From DRGV01 sp018903055 [NCBI: bacterium] (GTDB lineage: Bacteria > UBP18 > UBA7526), in NCBI GenBank assembly GCA_018903055.1, contig JAHIPW010000064.1, positions 1 to 16,872 on the forward strand: a stretch of DNA of 16,872 nucleotides. The letters run 5' to 3'. A model generated the notes under the pieces. It did not search any database. It saw only the letters and a list, made by a program, of their open reading frames with translations, and was not told the DNA's origin. This document shows, piece after piece, positions 12,526 through 16,872 of the stretch; the first letter of the stretch is position 1; every line of letters starts with the position of its first letter. The translations under genes were made by a program, and so were the position numbers.

Positions 12526-12695
12526 TCTGCCTGCCCCGTAGCTCGCCGTCCTGCCCTGTTGGAAGTCGAAGGCTTTTCTTCGGGGAGGCGATGGTATGGG
12601 GTGTCTATCTGTCCCGCCACGAAGCGGTCCCTTTGGGAAATAGATCCCTTTGGGATGTTTATCTGTGGTTCCAATATCCGTGATTATCCGTGTCT
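12526..12695 (+). repeat. Repeat-filled leader upstream of exbB
   Basis: No gene is evident from 12306 to 12749; the leader part is repeat-like. GCCTGCCCCG (from 12528) is loosely complementary to CGGGGAGGC (12579-12587). Then an 11-bp direct repeat TGTYTATCTGT at 12602-12612 and 12656-12666 (10/11 identical, 54 bp apart) encloses three hairpins in a row: CCGC/GCGG, TCCC-ttt-GGGA and ATCCC-ttt-GGGAT. After it come words of the CACGGAT family. Open frames crossing this stretch look non-genic. Confidence 0.65.
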
Positions 12696-12749
12696 TTAAT
12701 CCCAAGCAGTATGCAGAATAAAGAAATCTGTGTCTAAGGAGGTTGTATT

Positions 12750-13376
12750 ATGTTTAACATTATAGTAAAGGGTGGAGTCTTGATGTGGCCCATTCTTCTC
12801 TGTTCGATAATATCCGTTGCCATTATTTTGGAACGTCTCTATCACTTCCATCGAATACGGATAAATATCCCTGACTTTTTCGTATCTATAAGAGGGCTTC
12901 TCCAGAAGAAAAAAGTCGAAGAAGCGCTGGACCTGTGTCAAAAAACTCAAGCCCCAATAGCACGTATATTAGCCTGTGGCATCCAGAATCATAAAAAGGA
13001 TGCTCGAACTCAGGAAAAATCAATCTCTCGCGTAGGCTCCTGGGAAGTAAGGGGTTTAGAAAAACACCTAAGAGGCCTGGCTACTATTGGCAACATCACT
13101 CCCCTTATAGGTCTTTTGGGCACCGTTGTGGGGATGATTAAGGCCTTTGTAAAGATCCAGGAGCTGGGCGGTAGGGTGGATGCCAGCGTGCTTGCTGGCG
13201 GTATCTGGGAAGCGCTCCTTACTACTGCCGCCGGATTGACCGTAGCCATCCCTACTCTGGTTGCCTATCACTATTTTGAGGGCAAGATTGACAATATGTC
13301 TTGCTGGATGAATGAGATAGCATCAGAACTCATTGAATTCCTGGGAACAAAGCCAGCTACAGAGAAGATAGAATAG
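12750..13376 (+). CDS. exbB: ExbB/TolQ-family proton channel subunit
   Basis: A 208-residue inner-membrane protein with three predicted membrane segments: about residues 8-27, then after a cytoplasmic domain near 110-132 (ITPLIGLLGTVVGMIKAF) and near 150-172 (AGGIWEALLTTAAGLTVAIPTLVAYHYF). These last two motifs are diagnostic of ExbB/TolQ/MotA proteins. With ExbD it uses the proton gradient to energise TonB. SD AAGGAGG lies seven bases before the ATG. It precedes exbD and tonB, and the context favours service to the btuB receptor rather than TolQ. A repeat array begins directly at its stop codon. Confidence 0.9.
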   Translation: MFNIIVKGGVLMWPILLCSIISVAIILERLYHFHRIRINIPDFFVSIRGLLQKKKVEEALDLCQKTQAPIARILACGIQNHKKDARTQEKSISRVGSWEVRGLEKHLRGLATIGNITPLIGLLGTVVGMIKAFVKIQELGGRVDASVLAGGIWEALLTTAAGLTVAIPTLVAYHYFEGKIDNMSCWMNEIASELIEFLGTKPATEKIE

Positions 13377-13636
13377 GCTTCAGGCTGCAGGCTACAGGCT
13401 ACAATAAGCTAAGGGTGTAGAAGCTGGTTTAAGGTTTTCGAAACTCGTAACGAGGCTTGAATCTAGAAGCACGATACTGGATTGTTCTAAAGAAATGCAA
13501 GAAAATCGAGCATCGGGTCTCTACAACTAGCATCGATACGAGCATCGACAACGATAAACGATAAGTAATTACAACGCTTGCGGATTGAAGCTTGCAGCAT
13601 GAGGCTTGAGGCTTGCAGCTTGTAGCAGGGGATAAA
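13375..13636 (+). repeat. Repeat-rich spacer between exbB and exbD
   Basis: The 262-bp gap has no credible gene. It opens with four 7-bp units (AGGCTTC, AGGCTGC, AGGCTAC, AGGCTAC, 13375-13402) that overlap the exbB stop. It closes with related, roughly complementary words (GCTTGCAGC, GAGGCTTGAGGCTTGCAGC, to about 13625). The middle holds GAGCATCG words several times (13508-13550). A gap this long inside an exbB-exbD operon is unusual and may lower coupling between them. No promoter is clear. Confidence 0.65.
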
Positions 13637-13638
13637 TT

Positions 13639-14052
13639 ATGCAATTCGAAGGACGAAGAAGAATTAGCACCCGTCTCAATATTGCTCCCCTAATAGACGT
13701 CGTCTTCCTCCTTTTGATTTTCTTTATGCTCTCTTCTCACTTTGTTACTCAACCGGGAATAAAAATTACCCTGCCTTCGGCAATTACTGCCAAACTACAT
13801 CCTGAGGAAGATATTATTATCTCTATCACAGAAGATAGTAACCTATATCTGAATGAAAGACTGGTAACCCTGGAAAATCTTCTGGAGCAATTAAGAATAG
13901 AGATAACAAAGACTGAGAAGAAGACGGTAATTATTAAGGCTGATGAAAAGATAGACTTGGGCTTAGCGGTTAAGGTTATGGACATCGCCAAACAAGCCGA
14001 TGCCCAAAAGTTAATCATTTCTACCAGATTGAAAGAAGATGTTAAAAGATAG
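13639..14052 (+). CDS. exbD: ExbD/TolR-family protein
   Basis: A 137-residue protein with a short cytoplasmic N-terminus, one membrane helix (about residues 18-37) that starts with IAPLIDVVFLLLIFFML, and a periplasmic domain with DSNLYLNERLVTLENLLEQL and KTVIIKADEKIDLGLAVKVMDIAKQAD. The Asp in PLIDVVF is the conserved proton-carrying residue. GCAGGGGAT precedes the ATG. It overlaps tonB by 14 bases, indicating coupled translation. It works with ExbB and TonB in energising outer-membrane import. Confidence 0.92.
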   Translation: MQFEGRRRISTRLNIAPLIDVVFLLLIFFMLSSHFVTQPGIKITLPSAITAKLHPEEDIIISITEDSNLYLNERLVTLENLLEQLRIEITKTEKKTVIIKADEKIDLGLAVKVMDIAKQADAQKLIISTRLKEDVKR

Positions 14053-14635
14053 AGTAATTGGAACTACATTTATAATTTCCCTTATTAGTCATGGCTTATT
14101 TTTAGGTACGCCCTCATTTAATATAAATTCGCCCAAGACGGAAAGACCCAAAGAGATTACTTTCCAAATAGAGATAGAAAAACCATTCCTTCTCCCTAAA
14201 GTAGAGAGAATGGGTGAAGAAAAGAAGTTGAAAGAGGTGGTCTCCGATTCTCCAAAGCCAGAACCTGAAAGAGAGGTTAAAGAGGTAGTATTAGAAAAAG
14301 CAAAACCCACTAAAGAAAGGGTAGAAGTTTTAAAACCAGCCGATGAAGCCATGCTTCGTTATCAGGATATGGTCAAACAGAGGATAGAAGAGGTGAGAAA
14401 ATATCCTGAATGGGCGAAAGAGCAGGGAATAGAAGGAGTTGCCCATCTTGAATTCGTAATTTTGTCTAATGGCAACAGCCAAGAAATTAAATTAATACAT
14501 TCCTCTGGCTCTAAAATATTAGACCAGGAAGCAATTGCCACCATAAAGAGAGCCTCTCCTTTTCCACCCTTTCCAAAGGAAATAGCCAGTTCTTCCATCC
14601 AAATGGAAGTCTCCCTTGTCTTTACCTTGAAATAA
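14039..14635 (+). CDS. tonB: TonB energy transducer
   Basis: A 198-residue protein with an N-terminal anchor helix (about residues 7-24, FIISLISHGLFLG, containing the conserved-type Ser and His), a Lys/Glu/Pro-rich periplasmic linker (about 30-105) and a C-terminal TonB domain: KYPEWAKEQGIEGVAHLEFVI, then SSGSKILDQEAIATIKRASPFPPFP. It spans the periplasm and contacts the receptor TonB box. The chosen ATG lies inside the end of exbD, and the anchor helix would be lost with a later start. The linker is short compared with enteric TonB. Confidence 0.9.
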   Translation: MLKDRVIGTTFIISLISHGLFLGTPSFNINSPKTERPKEITFQIEIEKPFLLPKVERMGEEKKLKEVVSDSPKPEPEREVKEVVLEKAKPTKERVEVLKPADEAMLRYQDMVKQRIEEVRKYPEWAKEQGIEGVAHLEFVILSNGNSQEIKLIHSSGSKILDQEAIATIKRASPFPPFPKEIASSSIQMEVSLVFTLK

Positions 14636-14664
14636 TACGATTGACTATTAACTTTGAGGGATTC

Positions 14665-14790
14665 GGTTAGGGTTAAGGTTAGGTTGTTAGTTTGGTTGTT
14701 AGGTTAGGTAGTTGGTCTTTAAATACCTAACCCTTACCCAACCACTAAACCCCTGTCTGCCGCCAGGCAGGCACTACTTTACCCTAACCC
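14665..14790 (+). repeat. Left 126-bp inverted repeat flanking cbiB
   Basis: This 126-bp block is the reverse complement of 15979-16104 with three mismatches (about 98% identical). It is also an imperfect hairpin in itself: GGTTAGGG at one end, CCCTAACCC at the other. It contains the compact palindrome CTGCCGCCAGGCAG (14756-14769). Degenerate TTAGG words make up the left half. It is followed by three heptamers (CCATTAA, CCATAAA, CCATTAA, 14789-14809). Confidence 0.9.
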
Positions 14791-14826
14791 ATTAACCATA
14801 AACCATTAACTGTTCAGAGGAAGCCG

Positions 14827-15960
14827 ATGGAACTAGCCTATATCTGTATAATTGCCTATATCATGGATTTGACCTTGGGGGACCCAAAGTGGCTGGGTTA
14901 TCCCGTAGTCTGGATAGGAAAGATCATCGCTTTTTTAGAAGCGAAACTCAGAAAGAAGATCGTTTACTATAAGAAGTCAAAAACTCCGAACTCTCCCTCG
15001 GGGACCTCGAGTCCCCTCGGGACGAGAGGCGAACTCCCCGGCCTCGCTCCGCGAAGCGGGGCGGGCCGAACTCCGAACTATGAAAAGATTGCCGGAATCA
15101 TTCTCACAGTTATTGTTGCTGGTGGAAGTTTCTTATTTGCCTGGACAGTTATTAGAATAGCCTATAAGTTATATCCTGCTTTGGGTTTAATTGTAACCAT
15201 CTGGGGTGCCTTTGCTACCCTCTCTATAAGAGGATTGGGCCAGGGAGGAGAGAGAGTTTATTTAGCGCTGGAAAATCAGTCTAACCAGTCGACCGGTAGA
15301 CGGACAGACGGACAGACGGACAGACGGACAGGCCTTAAGTTAGCCCGCAAAAGACTTTCTGAAATTGTGGGAAGGAATACTAAAAATCTAAGGGAAGAGG
15401 GAATAATTAGAGGGACGGTGGAGAGCATCTCCGAGAACACCATAGATGGAGTAGTGGCTCCTTTATTCTATCTCTTCTTAGGTGGTGTTCCCTTGGCCCT
15501 TGCCTATAAGGCGATAAATACTTTAGACTCTATGATCGGGTATCAGAATAGGAGATATAAGGACTTTGGTTGGGCAGGTGCAAAGTTGGATGATATTGCC
15601 AACTACATTCCTGCTCGCATAGGAGGGGTATTAATTTCTCTGGGAGCGTTTTTCTTTAAGAAAGATGGGAAGAACGCCTTCCGAATTATGCTTAGGGACG
15701 GAAGAAAGTATCATAGCCCAAATGCCGGTCTTCCCCAGGGAGCAATGGCTGGAGCACTGGGAATAAGATTGGGCGGGATAAATTATTACCGAGGGAAAAA
15801 GATAATTAAGCCATATCTGGGCCATCCAAAGAAAAAACTTTCTTCAATTCATATCAAAGAATCCAGCAATCTAATGTATCTGACATCCTTTCTCACTTTA
15901 ATACTCGGACTACTAATAAGATGGTTAATAATTAAATTCTTGATTCCGGCTATATCTTAA
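14827..15960 (+). CDS. cbiB: Adenosylcobinamide-phosphate synthase (CbiB/CobD type)
   Basis: This membrane enzyme attaches aminopropanol phosphate to adenosylcobyric acid. Motifs include LTLGDPKWLGYPVVWIGK near residues 15-32, the central REEGIIRGTVESISENTIDGVVAPLFYLFLGGVPLALAYKAINTLDSMIGY, and HSPNAGLPQGAMAGALGIRLGG near 298-319. It has several hydrophobic segments. Length is 377, against roughly 310-330 in the family. Two insertions explain the excess: residues 53-81 (29 codons of palindromic DNA between TPN repeats) and a basic TGRRTDGQTDRRTG stretch near 157-169 from an 8-bp tandem array. Catalytic-region motifs are intact. AGAGGAAG precedes the ATG. The gene stands alone between two 126-bp inverted repeats. 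Confidence 0.93.
   Translation: MELAYICIIAYIMDLTLGDPKWLGYPVVWIGKIIAFLEAKLRKKIVYYKKSKTPNSPSGTSSPLGTRGELPGLAPRSGAGRTPNYEKIAGIILTVIVAGGSFLFAWTVIRIAYKLYPALGLIVTIWGAFATLSIRGLGQGGERVYLALENQSNQSTGRRTDGQTDRRTGLKLARKRLSEIVGRNTKNLREEGIIRGTVESISENTIDGVVAPLFYLFLGGVPLALAYKAINTLDSMIGYQNRRYKDFGWAGAKLDDIANYIPARIGGVLISLGAFFFKKDGKNAFRIMLRDGRKYHSPNAGLPQGAMAGALGIRLGGINYYRGKKIIKPYLGHPKKKLSSIHIKESSNLMYLTSFLTLILGLLIRWLIIKFLIPAIS
14982..15078 (+). mobile_element. In-frame two-hairpin palindromic element inside cbiB
   Basis: AACTCCGAAC occurs at 14982-14991 and 15069-15078, 87 bp (29 codons) apart. The first hairpin is CTCT-CCC-tc-GGGGAC, loop CTCGA, GTCCCC-tc-GGG-ac-GAGAG. The second pairs 15039-15052 with 15056-15068 (13 bp, one bulged T, loop GAA). 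Removal gives KSK-TPN-YEK. The first hairpin is the inverted twin of 12321-12385; the second is absent there, so it looks like a nested addition. Confidence 0.85.
15298..15331 (+). repeat. Perfect 8-bp tandem array inside cbiB
   Basis: AGACGGAC occurs four times without mismatch (15298-15329) plus AG. It encodes RRTDGQTDRRT. A one-unit change would frameshift cbiB before its central conserved motif. The perfect copies suggest recent origin or continuing slippage. Confidence 0.85.
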
Positions 15961-15978
15961 GCCCAAACATAAATAGTT

Positions 15979-16104
15979 GGGTTAGGGTAAAGTAGTGCCT
16001 GCCTGGCGGCAGACAGGGGTTTAGTGGTTGGGTAAGGGTTAGGTGTTTAAAAACCAACTACCTAACCTAACAACCAAACTAACAATCTAACCTTAACCCT
16101 AACC
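15979..16104 (+). repeat. Right 126-bp inverted repeat flanking cbiB
   Basis: This is the reverse complement of 14665-14790 with three mismatches and equal length. The pair encloses 1188 bp that holds only cbiB. The block starts 18 bases after the cbiB stop and could act as a large hairpin in the transcript. Confidence 0.9.
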
Positions 16105-16120
16105 AAATATTTTCTTATTG

Positions 16121-16152
16121 ACTTATCAACTTATTAACTTATCAACTTAACC
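16121..16152 (+). repeat. 8-bp tandem array upstream of the pduX-like gene
   Basis: The units are ACTTATCA, ACTTATTA, ACTTATCA, ACTTAACC. A TTGACT (16118-16123) overlaps the start and could be a -35 box, but I see no good -10 box at the right distance. The array ends at the ribosome site CCGAGG of the next gene. Confidence 0.7.
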
Positions 16153-16161
16153 GAGGTTGTG

Positions 16162-16872
16162 ATGATTGGTATAGCAAAAGCGCCTGGTTCTTGCGGGGAA
16201 CTGGTCCAGGGAACGCTTAATGGAGAGAGCTTCCATGTCTCCTGTCCGATAAATCTATACTCGCAGGTAAAAGTTGTCTTGAATGGCAAGGGCAAGATAA
16301 TCGGTCCTCTTGACAAGTGGAAGACGAAGGAAGCAATCAAAAGGATCTTAAAATTCTTTGGCAAGGAGAATCTTGGAGCGAGTTTTGAGATTGACTCTAA
16401 GTTACCTTTGGGAAAGGGGATGGCTTCCTCCACCGCAGACATTGGAGCCGCCTCCCTTGCCACTGCTAATGCCTTAAAGAAGAAGATATTTCCTCAAGAA
16501 ATTGCCAAGATTGCCCTATCCATCGAGCCTACAGATGGGACCTTGTTTAATGGAATAGTCATCTTTGACCACAGAAACGGTGCCCTTTTCAAATTCTTAG
16601 GAAAGACGCCAGATATGGAGATACTTGTTATTGATCTGGGAGGAAAAGTTGATACCTTAGAGTTCAATAAGAAGGATTTAACCAGGATAAATCAAGAGAG
16701 AGAAGGAGAGGTAAAAAAGGCCTTAAAATTAGTGGAAAAAGGAATAAGAGAAAAGAATCCAAGATTGATTGCTCAAGGAGCAACGATTAGCGCTTTCAGC
16801 AATCAGAAAATCCTTTATAAGCCTGCTCTCGATAGAATATGGAAGATTTCTCAGGATGCGGGGGCTTTAGGA
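16162..16872 (+). CDS. pduX: GHMP-family L-threonine kinase (PduX-like), truncated by window end
   Basis: The first 237 residues are visible and the frame is open at the window end. The N-terminus IAKAPGSCGELVQG is the signature of PduX-type kinases, and LPLGKGMASSTADIGAASLA near residues 77-96 is the GHMP ATP-binding loop. PduX makes L-threonine phosphate, later decarboxylated to the aminopropanol phosphate that CbiB attaches; adjacency to cbiB supports this. The ATG at 16162 is preferred over GTG 16159 because GAGG lies five bases upstream. A homoserine kinase or diphosphomevalonate-type relative is less likely given PGSCGELVQG. A CobD-type decarboxylase may follow beyond the window. Confidence 0.88.
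   Translation, partial: MIGIAKAPGSCGELVQGTLNGESFHVSCPINLYSQVKVVLNGKGKIIGPLDKWKTKEAIKRILKFFGKENLGASFEIDSKLPLGKGMASSTADIGAASLATANALKKKIFPQEIAKIALSIEPTDGTLFNGIVIFDHRNGALFKFLGKTPDMEILVIDLGGKVDTLEFNKKDLTRINQEREGEVKKALKLVEKGIREKNPRLIAQGATISAFSNQKILYKPALDRIWKISQDAGALG

Noticed and set aside
12450-12683. 77-codon open frame between btuB and exbB
   Set aside because: It runs through repeats and hairpins, has no ribosome site, and its translation shows no domain.
14665-14790. Telomere-like TTAGGG words
   Set aside because: They are degenerate, occur inside an internal 126-bp repeat present in both directions, and do not sit at a DNA end.
16121-16152. CRISPR-like short repeats
   Set aside because: Units of 7-8 bp in direct tandem, without spacers and without cas genes, are not a CRISPR array. 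The same holds for the other arrays.

Overview
The window is a vitamin B12 (cobamide) salvage and uptake supercluster. Every confident gene is on the + strand. It holds nucleotide-loop assembly genes (end of cobU, cobT, cobS, cobA, cbiB, and a PduX-like L-threonine kinase cut by the window end), a complete inner-membrane corrinoid ABC importer (btuF-btuC-btuD), and an outer-membrane TonB-dependent receptor (btuB-like) with its own exbB-exbD-tonB energy transducers. The receptor lies behind a sigma70-type promoter, a cobalamin riboswitch and an intrinsic terminator. The outer-membrane and TonB genes mean a diderm (Gram-negative) bacterium. No corrin-ring genes are visible, so salvage is the likely lifestyle. 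AT-rich codons, radical SAM genes and many dispersed palindromic repeats fit an uncultured anaerobe of a candidate phylum. That taxonomic guess is weak: there is no rRNA or marker gene here.

Layout. Positions 1-2270: cobU (3' end), cobT, cobS. Positions 2277-6372: less familiar genes. These are an amidotransferase-less asparagine-synthase-like ATP pyrophosphatase with a C-terminal zinc ribbon, a 38-residue peptide gene and an adjacent radical SAM/SPASM maturase (matching my memory of the 'cobopeptide' pair CbpA/CbpB), a COG2102/DUF71 ATP pyrophosphatase, and a small radical SAM protein. Positions 6372-9758: btuF, btuC, btuD, cobA and a small helix-turn-helix ORF, tightly packed. Positions 9759-10376: repeat, promoter, riboswitch, terminator and a possible ribosome-binding-site switch. 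Positions 10377-14635: btuB, then a terminator and a new promoter, then exbB, exbD, tonB. Positions 14640-16152: cbiB alone, bracketed by two 126-bp inverted repeats. Position 16162 to the end: the pduX-like gene.

How they work together: BtuB with TonB-ExbB-ExbD brings corrinoids across the outer membrane and BtuFCD across the inner one. CobA adenosylates the cobalt. The PduX-like kinase supplies threonine phosphate for the aminopropanol linker, CbiB attaches the linker, CobU activates adenosylcobinamide, CobT activates the lower-ligand base, and CobS joins the halves. The AsnB-like, CbpA/CbpB, DUF71 and small radical SAM proteins sit among these genes without an established role.

The most unusual feature is repeat invasion. 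At least five genes (cobT, cobS, the asnB-like gene, cbpB, cbiB) carry in-frame insertions of self-complementary DNA flanked by direct repeats. The repeat-to-repeat distances are 84, 66, 54, 42 and 87 bp, all multiples of three, and removing each one restores a plausible family-like sequence. Three of them share a TGAA direct repeat and ends reading MNP...GV(K/N). Separately, arrays of 7-8-bp units (about 3-4.5 copies, about 30 bp, unrelated sequences) lie in four genes and three intergenic stretches. Several could change reading frame by slippage, including one in the btuB signal peptide.
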